Below are positions 18,988-27,905 of a stretch of DNA of 64,000 nt, piece after piece. The translations under genes and the position numbers were made by a program. The DNA is from Paenibacillus sp. Soil750 (lineage in GTDB: Bacteria > Bacillota > Bacilli > Paenibacillales > NBRC-103111). Where the stretch lies: contig NZ_LMSD01000010.1 of the NCBI RefSeq assembly GCF_001428045.1, forward strand, positions 2,385 through 66,384. Reading direction: 5' to 3'. Within the stretch, counting starts at the first letter, position 1. Every line of letters starts with the position of its first letter. The notes beneath the pieces are model-generated. The model was not told where the DNA came from and ran no database searches. It saw only the letters and a list, made by a program, of their open reading frames with translations.

Positions 18988-19866
18988 GTGAAGTATCATT
19001 TAAGTCAGGGTGATAATAACATGTTCATTTCTCCTATGATGTTGTACAATGCCAAAAATAACCAGCCATTTGACAGTAAGAATCATATTGCGGAATTAAA
19101 ATTAGATGGTTTACGATGTATTCTTTCCCATATGGATAAACTGTATGTGTATACGAGACACAATGACTTAATAACGCATAAATTCCCTGAGCTATTAAGA
19201 TGTCCTGTACCGGAAGGCACCATACTGGATGGTGAATTAGTCGTGCTGGATGATCAAGGGAAACCTGATTTTGAAGCGATGTCCGCAAGGTTTTTATCTA
19301 GAAAAAATAAGAAACCTGTGGTTTTTTGTGCTTTTGACATTTTGCGATACAAAGGTATTGACGTCACGGGTTTAAGTTTGCTTAAGCGTAAAGAACTATT
19401 GAATCAGGCTTTTAAAGAAAATGAAAATTATAAAAAAGTTGAAATGTTTGAAGGAAATGCCATCGAGTATTATGAACAAGTTCGCGGCCGCGGGCTTGAG
19501 GGTATTATTATAAAATCCAAAAAAGAAAATTCCATTTATGAAATAAACAAACGCTCTATCCGCTGGCAAAAAGTAATCAATTGGACGTATGCAGATGTGT
19601 ACATTTCTGGTTATAGAAAAAATAATTTTGCCTTACTGGTCTCAATTGATGCAGCAGATGGATCTAAGTTTCCTGTAGGCATAGTTGAATCAGGCGTATC
19701 ACCTATCCACCAAAAAGTGATAGAAAGTGTGCAGAAACGCTTAGTTTTCAAGGAAGACAAGAATTTCGCCTATATGGAGCCACGGATTATGGCGAGGGTT
19801 AAAACTAGAAGCTGGACCCTAAGCGGGAGACTGCGTTCACCGGAATTTATGGAATTTGTTATCTAA
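18988..19866 (+). CDS. stand-alone ATP-dependent DNA ligase (LigB/YoqV-like)
   Basis: A 292-residue ligase. Motif I is K38-L-D-G with K38 as the expected adenylation nucleophile, and YTRHNDLIT, LDGELVVLDD and GLEGIIIKSK are the following nucleotidyltransferase motifs. The C-terminal ~90 residues form an OB-fold domain. The size and MFISPMMLYN opening resemble the small YoqV ligase of B. subtilis SPbeta. No Ku or LigD polymerase/nuclease domain is in the window. GTG 18988 has AGGAGG 6 nt upstream; ATG 19021 is the alternative. No phage genes surround it. Confidence 0.92.
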   Translation: MKYHLSQGDNNMFISPMMLYNAKNNQPFDSKNHIAELKLDGLRCILSHMDKLYVYTRHNDLITHKFPELLRCPVPEGTILDGELVVLDDQGKPDFEAMSARFLSRKNKKPVVFCAFDILRYKGIDVTGLSLLKRKELLNQAFKENENYKKVEMFEGNAIEYYEQVRGRGLEGIIIKSKKENSIYEINKRSIRWQKVINWTYADVYISGYRKNNFALLVSIDAADGSKFPVGIVESGVSPIHQKVIESVQKRLVFKEDKNFAYMEPRIMARVKTRSWTLSGRLRSPEFMEFVI

Positions 19867-19871
19867 ATCGT

Positions 19872-19919
19872 AAAAAGGCTGAATTCACTAGGGAAGATAA
19901 GGTGAGTTCAGTCTTTTTC
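19872..19919 (+). terminator. Rho-independent terminator of the ligase gene
   Basis: AAAAAGGCTGAATTCAC pairs with GTGAGTTCAGTCTTTTT around a 13-nt loop, directly after the ligase stop. Confidence 0.88.
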
Positions 19920-19997
19920 TGTATACATATACCCATTCATTTACATAATCAGCATCAATTCCGCGCATGATATTCCTACTATCGACACGTCAGGATT

Positions 19998-21523
19998 TTG
20001 GTGATTGCGACCATGTTTTCCATAAAAAATTTCTTATTTAAACCCAAACCTAAGATTAACGAGCCCTATGTGACGGCGACTACATCCTTTAATTTCGTAG
20101 CAGAATTGCCTCAAATGAACACACAATTTCAAGAAACGTTTCGTATGTTTCCTGATTTTGTTAGTAGAGAATTAACCCATAACATGACATATGGTGTTTA
20201 CTATCTAAGTAATTTGGTGGATTCGGAGCTTCTTTTCCAAGAAATCCTCGATCGATTAATTGAAATAGAAGAGCTGACTTCCCCTGAGAAGTTAGTGAAT
20301 TTGCTGCCAATAGGTCAGCTGTTATTGGACGATAATTGGTACCACATGCAGCAACATATCTTGCAAGGTTGGACGTATATCCACATTAGCGGGTATAAGT
20401 ATGGCCTTCTGGCCAACACGATAAAACGAAGAGAACGAGCGTTGACTAAGCCTGAAAATGAGAGTCAAATTCTAGGGCCACAAATTGCTTTTACGGAAAA
20501 TTTGGAAACCAATTTGGCGCTGATCCATCAATATTTGCCTAACCCGGATTTATGCGAAATCGCAATAAATATGGGTGAAAATACGAAAACGAGCGTTCAC
20601 CTCGTCTACTTAAGCAACCGCGCTGATTTAGAAATGGTGACTCATATCTATAACCGCATTCAGGCGTTAGATCTGGAAGCGCTATTAGATGCAACGATTT
20701 TAGCTCAGTGGCTGGAAGATAATCCTAGCTCTGCTTTTCCGCAAATGATCACGACTGAGAGGGTAGATAGAGCGATATTTCCACTTCTAGAGGGAAAGGC
20801 TGTTATCGCCGTTAGCGGCAGTCCGCAGATCATCATTTGCCCCAACACTTTTTTTGATTTTTTTAAATCAATTGAAGATTATTACTATAGATGGCTTACG
20901 GGCCTGTTGTGGGTATTGCGATATCCCTCTTCGCTACAGCCACGTATGTAGCTGCACTTACCTACCATTACGAAGTAATTCCGGAGGCACTTCTGGTCCC
21001 TCTTGCTCAGTCTCGCGCTAGAGTACCTTTTCCTCCACTTGTAGAAGCGCTAATGCTGGAAATGATTATTCAGCTATTAAGCGAAGCTGGTGCAAGACTA
21101 CCATCCAAAGTAGGTCAGACGATGGGCATTGTTGGTGGTATTGTCATTGGACAGGCGGCGGTACAAGCTGGATTCACTAGCAATATTTTAATCATCATTG
21201 TTGCGTTGAGTGCCTTATCCTCGTTCACTACGCCAGTGTTTGCCATGGCAAATACGATCCGTATTATTCGGTTTCCAGTTATCCTATCCGCAGGCATAAT
21301 GGGTGGTCTAGGTATTGCTGTTAGCATTGCTTTTTTAGTTCTACATTTACTGCGGCAATCTAGTCTGGGACAACCTTATTTCTACCCTCCTTATTCAATT
21401 GAAAATAAAAACAAACGAGATGGTCTCATAAGGATTCCATACAAATTGGCCCCGAAACGCTCCGTATTCGCCAATAATGGGGAGAACAACAACCTGAAGG
21501 GAAACACGGATATCGATGAGTAA
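19998..21523 (+). pseudogene. frameshifted spore germination gene, GerA family
   Basis: Two frames together encode one GerA protein. The first (start TTG 19998 or GTG 20001, stop 20951) carries the N-terminal domain up to FFDFFKSIEDYYYRW and LRY. The second (open before 20891 to 21523) resumes with ISLFATATYVAALTYH and the rest of the membrane domain. Against the intact copy at 11228 (RLIRYIMTFISFALPAIYVAL), about four residues (IMTF) are missing between RY and IS, so the break is most simply a small out-of-frame deletion near 20920-20930. Separate functional peptides are unlikely, because the second lacks the N-terminal domain and a ribosome site. A sequencing error is possible. Confidence 0.82.
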
Positions 21524-22628
21524 AACACAACAAACCTACATGTATAGCAGTTTTTTACTCATGTTTATTATCCATGATGCTCTGGTGGGGGTTGGTCTCC
21601 CTGGTTATCAAAGAATAGTGTTTGGAATAGTAGGCCATGATGCGTGGATTGCTGTCTTGATTGCAGGTATCGTAACTCAGCTCGTTGTCTGGCTGATGAT
21701 TAGAACATTGGCGAAATTCCCAAATAAGGACCTCTATGAAATTCATTTACTAGTCTACGGAAAATCGCTCGGCAATGTCTTGAATCTCATCTATATCGTT
21801 TATTTCTTATTCGCTACGATTATTGTGATGCGCAATTATATTGAAATGATTCAGGTCTGGTTATTTCCTAACGCTCCGCAGTGGGTACTTTCGTTATTGA
21901 TTACAAGTATCGTTTTTTATGGTGTAAATGGAGGCATACGAACGATTGTAGGGGCATGCTTCGCTTTTGTGACGCTCACGGTTTGGCTCATCTTTCTACT
22001 TTACTTCCCTTTGAGATATGCGGATTGGACAGGGGTATTACCCCTACTTGAAACAGATCTAAAGCATCTGAGTAAAGGAGTTCTTTCGATGTCGTTCACT
22101 ATGACGGGATTTGAAATTCTCTATTTTATTTATCCGTATGCCAGAGATAAGTCCAAAGTCCAACGGTATTCCCAAATTGGTTTAATGAGTGTCACTTTGG
22201 TGTACACAACTGTCATGTTTGTTTCTATTGTATTCTTCAGTGGGGGTGAACTTTTGAAGACAGATTGGGCTACGTTTACCATGTTGAAAATTATCAAATT
22301 TCCTTTCTTAGAACGGTTTGAGTATATAGGCGTTAGTTTGTGGCTCTTAGTGATAGTTCCTAATCTGCTCATGTACAGCTGGGCGGCGACCAAAGGGCTC
22401 AAACGTACGTTTTTATGGAAACAAAAATACTGGCTGTATCTATTTATGGGAGTTGCTTGTATCGCTTGTTCGTTCATTGACTCCCGGATACAGATTAATC
22501 AAATTAATGATTTTTTTGCTAAGTGGGCTGTTTATATTGTATATGTGTATCCGGTGTTTCTCTTTGGAATTGTCCATATATATTTCTGGAGGCAGAAGAA
22601 AAAGAGTCAGACAGAGGTGAACGAATGA
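21516..22628 (+). CDS. spore germination permease, GerB family
   Basis: 370 residues with about ten membrane segments, a B subunit of a germinant receptor. Its ATG overlaps the gerA stop by 8 nt, and its stop overlaps gerC by 4 nt. Operon order here is A-B-C, unlike A-C-B at 8.9-12.7 kb. The gene itself is intact despite the frameshift in gerA. Confidence 0.93.
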   Translation: MSKTQQTYMYSSFLLMFIIHDALVGVGLPGYQRIVFGIVGHDAWIAVLIAGIVTQLVVWLMIRTLAKFPNKDLYEIHLLVYGKSLGNVLNLIYIVYFLFATIIVMRNYIEMIQVWLFPNAPQWVLSLLITSIVFYGVNGGIRTIVGACFAFVTLTVWLIFLLYFPLRYADWTGVLPLLETDLKHLSKGVLSMSFTMTGFEILYFIYPYARDKSKVQRYSQIGLMSVTLVYTTVMFVSIVFFSGGELLKTDWATFTMLKIIKFPFLERFEYIGVSLWLLVIVPNLLMYSWAATKGLKRTFLWKQKYWLYLFMGVACIACSFIDSRIQINQINDFFAKWAVYIVYVYPVFLFGIVHIYFWRQKKKSQTEVNE

Positions 22629-23749
22629 AAAGATTCAATATCATTTTCTTTATGTTGCTGGTATGCATTTTAGTTAGCAGCTTACATTTAGAGACAAATG
22701 TGTTGGAGAAATTAGGAATGACGATAGCAGCAGGGTATGACCGAGGTGAAGGGGAAAAAATTAATGCTACCTATGTGATTCATCAGATCGATCCTAGTTC
22801 CAAATCATCTGTCATGACGATCACCTCTGAGGGGCTGACAAGTAAAGGAGCTCGCGTTGCTGCGAACCGTAAGTCGAATAAGAAGGTCGTTTCAGGTCAG
22901 CTTCGGGTCGCCATTTATGATTATAAACTTGCCCAGGCTGGACTCTTGCCATTGGTAGACACCTTATTTCGAGACGCCTCCATTGCTAGTACGGTTTATA
23001 TGGCTATCAGTAAAGACAGAGCAGAAGATCTATTAATGCATAAATATACTCAGTTCCCGGATGTCGGAACCTTTATTGTAGACGACATTCACCAGAATAT
23101 TATGGATGAACAGATGGTTTCAGGCACACTTCATGAATTCCTCTCTACCTTATATTCTACAGCAGATCCCATGGTACCGCTGCTACAACGAAAAGGCGAT
23201 TCCATAGAGTTGAAAGATGTGGCTGTTTTCAGTGGTGACAAACTGGTAGGTACAGTAGCCCCAAGGGAAGCTTTCTTCCTCAAGACAATACGGGATCGTT
23301 TTAAAGCGGGGAGTATCGAACTGTCCTTAGACTCGGATCAATTAGGTGATATCGCGAAGAAAGTACAAGATAAGACCGTACGTGTTGTGGTGGAGAATAT
23401 ATCTAGCGATAGCAGTAAAAAGTTGATCAGCCAGAACCCACTTAAGTTTCAGGTCAATATCAAATTGAAGGGAATGCTTACGGAAAGCTCTGCGCAGCTC
23501 GATCTCGGTAAAGCCAGTGTCATTCAAGCCCTGCAAAAAGGAATGAATGAAGAATCAGAAAAGCAAATAAATGGTTTACTAAAGAAATTAACTTCCTTAA
23601 ATTCGGATCCGATCGGATTTGGCGAAATTTTTCGGAGCCGAGTTTACCACTCGAATCTGACGAGTGAAACATGGCATGAGATGTATAAATCTGCATCCTA
23701 TGATGTTCATGTAGACATGAAAATCGTGCGGCTGGGACAGATACAATAA
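22625..23749 (+). CDS. germination protein, Ger(x)C family, without an evident lipobox
   Basis: 374 residues from ATG 22625, which has GAGGTG upstream and overlaps the gerB stop; the frame extends upstream to 22523 inside gerB. The body matches Ger(x)C proteins (LEKLGMTIAAGYD near the N-terminus, then the three-domain region). The usual lipobox ending in Gly/Ser-Cys before the mature start is missing. The only N-terminal Cys is C13, preceded by Val, which does not fit. The hydrophobic N-terminus may act as an uncleaved anchor. Confidence 0.88.
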   Translation: MKRFNIIFFMLLVCILVSSLHLETNVLEKLGMTIAAGYDRGEGEKINATYVIHQIDPSSKSSVMTITSEGLTSKGARVAANRKSNKKVVSGQLRVAIYDYKLAQAGLLPLVDTLFRDASIASTVYMAISKDRAEDLLMHKYTQFPDVGTFIVDDIHQNIMDEQMVSGTLHEFLSTLYSTADPMVPLLQRKGDSIELKDVAVFSGDKLVGTVAPREAFFLKTIRDRFKAGSIELSLDSDQLGDIAKKVQDKTVRVVVENISSDSSKKLISQNPLKFQVNIKLKGMLTESSAQLDLGKASVIQALQKGMNEESEKQINGLLKKLTSLNSDPIGFGEIFRSRVYHSNLTSETWHEMYKSASYDVHVDMKIVRLGQIQ

Positions 23750-23762
23750 GAGATAAAAAGAG

Positions 23763-23791
23763 TTGCCAATTAAACTGTAACCTGATAGTAT
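23763..23791 (+). promoter_or_regulatory. sigma-A promoter of the FMN riboswitch transcript
   Basis: TTGCCA (23763-23768), 17-bp spacer, TAGTAT (23786-23791). Transcription would start ~13 bp before the riboswitch. Confidence 0.6.
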
Positions 23792-23810
23792 ACACTTAAT
23801 CGAATATGAA

Positions 23811-23955
23811 CCTTCGGGGTTGGGTGCAATTCCCTACCGGCGGTGAGGATACATGTATGCATGTATCTCCAGCCCGCGACTCCTGGCCAGTAATGGCTGG
23901 GACTGACTTGGTGTAATTCCAAGGCCGACGGTATAGTCCGGATGAGAGAAGGTGA
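23811..23955 (+). ncRNA. FMN riboswitch (RFN element)
   Basis: The conserved RFN blocks occur in order: CCTTCGGGG at 23811, GGGTGCAATTCCCTACCGGC from 23821, AGCCCGCGA near 23872, GGTGTAATTCC near 23910, GCCGACGGTATAGTCCGGAT from 23923 and GAGAAGG. It binds FMN and switches off the downstream gene when flavin is abundant. It is followed by a hairpin that can serve as the expression platform. Confidence 0.97.
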
Positions 23956-24000
23956 AGAACAAACTTGTTAAATTTCATTATTTAACAGGTCTGTTTGTCA

Positions 24001-24038
24001 ATGCCCCCGCTATCAACATGAGCGGGGGTATTGTTCTT
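24001..24038 (+). terminator. riboswitch expression-platform hairpin
   Basis: GCCCCCGCT (24003-24011) pairs with AGCGGGGGT (24021-24029), followed by the U-rich ATTGTTCTT. It lies between the RFN element and the start at 24081, where an FMN-dependent terminator is expected. Confidence 0.75.
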
Positions 24039-24080
24039 CGAGAAGGTTCAATTCAAAACGTTCTTTAGGAGGTTTTTGAA

Positions 24081-25049
24081 TTGGAAAATGTAGTTAAGTT
24101 TGGTAGTAAAGGTGCGCTTTCTCCATCCACGCGTACGAGTGGGATGAGCGGGATCTGGTATGTCGCACTTGGCGCAACCCTGTGGGGACTAGATCCACTA
24201 TTTCGCATCTTATTATTGAAAAGTTTTACCTCGGCGCAAATCGTGTTCATCGAACATGTTCTATTGGCTATTTACGCTGTGCCCGTATTAATGAAATATC
24301 GCCGTACGTTAACAGGTAAGCTCTCTCTTACTGTTATTGGCGCACTGCTGTTCATTTCTTGGGGGGGATCGGCGATTGCCACCATTCTATTCACCGCGGC
24401 TTTCTCTCATGGCAGCGCCAATGCGATCTTGCTTCTGCAGAAATTACAGCCCTTATTCGCAATTATCTTAGCTCGTGTGCTGCTCAAAGAGACGTTGCCG
24501 TCGAAGTTTTTTGCCTATATCGGGGTGGCCTTGTTAGGGACCTATCTGCTTACGTTCGGCCTCGACTTGCCTGGCATGGGTTTGAAGGATTTAGGTACAA
24601 TAAGCTGCTTATTCTCCATATTGGCAGCTGTTTTGTGGGGGGGTTCAACGGTAATGGGGAAATATCTGCTTCAGAAAAAGTTGGATTTCCCTGTCGTGAC
24701 TTCACTTCGCTTCTTGCTGGCACTTCCACTTCTATCGATTGTTCTGTTAGCAAGTGGTGACCATTGGGCGCTGAACAGTTCGAGCGGTGAACTGACGATT
24801 ATTGCGGTAAATTTGCTGTTCCAAGCCTTTTTCCCAGGCCTGCTTAGCATGCTGCTATATTATAAAGGTTTGTCCTCCACCAAAGCGTTCTTTGCGACGC
24901 TAGCTGAACTTGCCTTCCCTGCAGTGGGGGTCTGTATGAACTGGCTCGTATTTGGTCAAAAGCTGACGATAGGTCAGTTGCTTGGGTTTATACTTATCTG
25001 GTTGACGCTATGGTTTATGAGTCGGAAGAGCAACCAGAGGGGGCAATAG
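24081..25049 (+). CDS. EamA-family transporter under FMN riboswitch control, probable riboflavin importer
   Basis: 322 residues with ten predicted membrane segments in two EamA (drug/metabolite transporter) repeats, the second beginning near LGTISCLFSILAAVLWGGST. TTG 24081 has AGGAGG 8 nt upstream. The only regulatory element ahead of it is an FMN riboswitch, so flavin is the most likely cargo. FMN-riboswitch-linked members of this superfamily (ImpX/RibN type) are known or proposed riboflavin importers. Export or a related substrate cannot be excluded. It is not a member of the usual RibU family. Confidence 0.88.
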   Translation: MENVVKFGSKGALSPSTRTSGMSGIWYVALGATLWGLDPLFRILLLKSFTSAQIVFIEHVLLAIYAVPVLMKYRRTLTGKLSLTVIGALLFISWGGSAIATILFTAAFSHGSANAILLLQKLQPLFAIILARVLLKETLPSKFFAYIGVALLGTYLLTFGLDLPGMGLKDLGTISCLFSILAAVLWGGSTVMGKYLLQKKLDFPVVTSLRFLLALPLLSIVLLASGDHWALNSSSGELTIIAVNLLFQAFFPGLLSMLLYYKGLSSTKAFFATLAELAFPAVGVCMNWLVFGQKLTIGQLLGFILIWLTLWFMSRKSNQRGQ

Positions 25050-25105
25050 ACGCTAGGGAAGGAATTTCTAGTAACCCCCCTCCCAACTCCCATCTTTTCA
25101 AAAAA

Positions 25106-25146
25106 TGTATAACATGATATATTAATATCAACATATGATATAACAT
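25106..25146 (+). promoter_or_regulatory. candidate operator upstream of the GntR/LacI regulator
   Basis: The near-palindrome GATATATTAATATC (25116-25129) is flanked by two direct copies of TATAACAT (25108-25115 and 25139-25146). It lies within 70 bp upstream of the regulator start, where an autoregulatory site would be expected. Confidence 0.4.
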
Positions 25147-25173
25147 TTGGTTGGGAGTAGGGAGTGGGGAGCA

Positions 25174-26304
25174 ATGTCGATAGATTCAAGACCCATTTAT
25201 GAGCGAATTTATGAAACGCTGCGGGAAGAGATTCTACAACGCAAATATAACATTGGAGACCGCGTTCCTTCCGAGAAGGAATTGGCCGATGACTATAACG
25301 TGAGCCGGATCACAAGTAAGAAAGCGCTGGAGATGCTGGCGGAAGTTGGACTGATCGTCCGTAAGCCGGGGAAGGGCTCTTTTGTCGCGGATGAAAGCGA
25401 GCCATCAGCGGAAGCGTTGTCTTCCGAGGATCGGGCCAAACATAACTTGATCGGCCTTGTCATCACGGATTTCGGCAATACGTTTGGGACGGAAATGATT
25501 TACGGCATGGAGCGTGCCTCGGCCGACAACGACAGTTTCCTTGTGCTGCGCCGTTCTTTCGGCTTGCCTGAGAATGAAGAGAAAGCGATTCGTTCGTTTC
25601 TCGAATTAGGCGTGGATGGCATCATTGTATTTCCTGCGCAAGGGGAGTTCTACAATGCGGAAATCCTGAAGTTAGTCATTCAGCAATTCCCTTTAGTGTT
25701 GGTGGACCGTCACCTTAAGGGGGTAGCGGCAGCTTCGATCAGTACAGATAACATCAGTGCTGCACGCACAGGTACGGATTACTTGCTTGATTTGGGCCAT
25801 AAGCAAATCTGCTTACTCACGCCGCCGCCTATGGATACAACGGCGATCGAAGATCGGATTGAGGGCTTCGTACGCGCTCACGCGGAACGCGGGGTTCTCG
25901 TGGACCGATCCCTGTGGTTGGACGAAATTACGTCTACGCTTCCGAATTCGTTCCATCAACCCAACATTAATCAAGATATCGAGATGATCAAGACGCTTTT
26001 GCGGAGCAATCCGCACATTACAGCTTTATTCGCGATGGAATATAATATAGCCTTACTAGCCAAGGCAGCGGTGGAGCAGATGGAACTTCAGATACCAGGG
26101 GACATTTCTATCCTATGTTTCGATAGTCCACCAACTACGCTGGGCAGCGGCTATCGGTTTACACACATGATTCAGAATGAGGATGAAATCGGCAAGCTGG
26201 CTGTTGAGAACGTGCTGAAGCTCAAGCGCGGTGAGAAAGTGTCGAATAGAACGACTTTGGACGCCAAGCTAATCATCGGAGAGTCTACAGGTCCAGCTAG
26301 ATGA
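25174..26304 (+). CDS. GntR-type regulator with LacI-like sugar-binding domain (AraR-like)
   Basis: 376 residues. The N-terminal GntR winged helix (about 5-75) reads YERIYETLREEILQ, then VPSEKELADDYNVSRITSKK. The C-terminal ~270 residues form a periplasmic-binding-protein-like sensor (LIGLVITDFGNTFGTEMIYGM, SILCFDSPP). This GntR plus LacI-sensor architecture is that of the arabinose repressor AraR. ATG 25174 has AGGGAG 9 nt upstream; an in-frame start at 25147 lacks a site. Located just before the GH125/ABC/GH76 genes, it is the probable repressor of that locus, with a mannose-containing sugar as effector (inference). Confidence 0.9.
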   Translation: MSIDSRPIYERIYETLREEILQRKYNIGDRVPSEKELADDYNVSRITSKKALEMLAEVGLIVRKPGKGSFVADESEPSAEALSSEDRAKHNLIGLVITDFGNTFGTEMIYGMERASADNDSFLVLRRSFGLPENEEKAIRSFLELGVDGIIVFPAQGEFYNAEILKLVIQQFPLVLVDRHLKGVAAASISTDNISAARTGTDYLLDLGHKQICLLTPPPMDTTAIEDRIEGFVRAHAERGVLVDRSLWLDEITSTLPNSFHQPNINQDIEMIKTLLRSNPHITALFAMEYNIALLAKAAVEQMELQIPGDISILCFDSPPTTLGSGYRFTHMIQNEDEIGKLAVENVLKLKRGEKVSNRTTLDAKLIIGESTGPAR

Positions 26305-26349
26305 CTGAAATATCGGAACCACCTACAGCCAAATAGTAAGGCCTACACC

Positions 26350-26381
26350 AGAGATTGCTAAACTAGCAATCTCTTTCTTTT
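26350..26381 (+). terminator. Rho-independent terminator
   Basis: AGAGATTGCT / AGCAATCTCT stem with a 4-nt loop followed by TTCTTTTC. It separates the regulator from the mannan operon. Confidence 0.88.
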
Positions 26382-26437
26382 CGAGGTTAGTATATTAACT
26401 TAATTAAATGATATGCAAATAGTATAATAAATACATA

Positions 26438-26487
26438 TTGACATAACCTTAATTGGTCGCCTATAATCATAAATGTAAGCGTTTTAT
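26438..26487 (+). promoter_or_regulatory. promoter with cre-like site for the mannan operon
   Basis: TTGACA (26438-26443), 18-bp spacer, TATAAT (26462-26467). A cre-like TGTAAGCGTTTTAT (26474-26487) covers the expected transcription start, which is a typical position for CcpA repression. The last bases deviate from the cre consensus (TA/AT rather than CA). Confidence 0.7.
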
Positions 26488-26516
26488 TTCCAAGTTAAGG
26501 GAGATGATTCACCCGA

Positions 26517-27832
26517 TGAGGAAATCTGCTATGCTGCCGACATCTATGTACAATCTCATTGATCATGTAAGTAAAGAGCTGCATCATCTAGAGCGGCCGA
26601 AGCTGGCTGCCATGTTTGGCGAATGCTTCGCGAATACATTTCAAACCACGATTGGGCAGCTGGAAGACGGTTCAACGTTCGTTATAACAGGTGATATACC
26701 AGCCATGTGGCTGCGCGATTCTTCTGCCCAAGTTCGGACGTATCTGCTGCTAGCACAAGAAGATCCCCTCATCGCCGATATGATTGAAGGTGTCGTGAGA
26801 AGGCAAGTTCAGTATATTGGGCTTGATCCGTACGCGAATGCTTTCAATAAAGAACCACATGGCGCAGGCCACCAGCAGGACATCACAGCCATGAGCCCAT
26901 GGATTTGGGAACGTAAATATGAAATTGATTCTCTCTGCTACCCCATTCAGCTCAGTTACTTCTTATGGAAGGTAACGGGCCGCATCTCACATTTTACGGA
27001 CGAATTTCGAGCAGCCGTTCTTTCCATCCTTCAGCTTTGGCGAGTAGAGCAATCCCATGAAACCCATTCCCCTTATCGCTTCCAACGGTTGAACTGTCCA
27101 CCTACAGATACCTTAACAAGAGAAGGACTCGGCAGCGCAGTTGGCTATACCGGCATGACTTGGTCTGGTTTTCGCCCTAGTGACGACGCTTGTACATATG
27201 GCTATTTGGTGCCAGCTAACATGTTCGCCGTCGTGGTGCTTGGCTACCTTGGAGAGATCGCGGATAAAGTTTGGATGGACCGTACTATAAGTGACGAAGC
27301 CCTTCAATTAGCTGCTGAAATTAGAGATGGGATCGAGGCATACGGAACCATCCCGCATCCTACGCTAGGTGTCATGTATGCTTACGAGACTGACGGCCTT
27401 GGAGGCTATCATCTGATGGATGATGCCAATGTTCCCAGCTTGCTCTCCATCCCGTACTTAGGCTACACAGAAATGTCGGATCCGACGTATCAGCGCACGC
27501 GGAGCTTCATTCTAAGTGAAGAGAATCCTTACTTTTATCAAGGGGAAGTTGCGCAAGGCATTGGTAGTCCGCACACACCCGAGCGTTACATTTGGCCCAT
27601 TTCACTTGCTATTCAGGGACTCACGGCTTCCAGCCAAGAAGAAAAGCTTCGACTATTAGATCTACTGGCTGCTACAGATGCTGGAACAGGGTTCATGCAT
27701 GAAGGCTTTCATGTGGACGATCCTGCGAAGTTTACGCGACCTTGGTTTTCCTGGGCAAACGCGATGTTTAGTGAGCTGGTATTGGATGTATGCGGTCTTT
27801 CGATTATGAAAATAGTTCGGTCATCATGCTAG
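26517..27832 (+). CDS. GH125 exo-alpha-1,6-mannosidase (metal-independent alpha-mannosidase)
   Basis: 438 residues from ATG 26517; AAGGGAG lies ~13 nt upstream and would abut the earlier ATG 26505. The sequence fits GH125 (DUF1237): FVITGDIPAMWLRDSSAQVR near residue 60, IDSLCYPIQLSYFLWK, SDDACTYGYLVPANMF and the C-terminal FSWANAMFSELVLD. There is no signal peptide, so it should act in the cytoplasm, releasing mannose from short alpha-1,6-mannosides brought in by the ABC importer encoded next. It is first in the probable operon that continues to 32291. Confidence 0.93.
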
Positions 27833-27905
27833 GTTATGTGGGGGTAACCCTTTTTAACATAGGCAGTGAAAAGTAGCTTGTTTCATATAAAAGGGAGGAA
27901 GAATA

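Noticed and set aside
20891-20951. Programmed frameshift making full-length GerA at 19998-21523
   Set aside because: Comparison with the intact copy shows missing residues at the break, and no slippery sequence with a stimulator was seen; a deletion or sequencing error is simpler.
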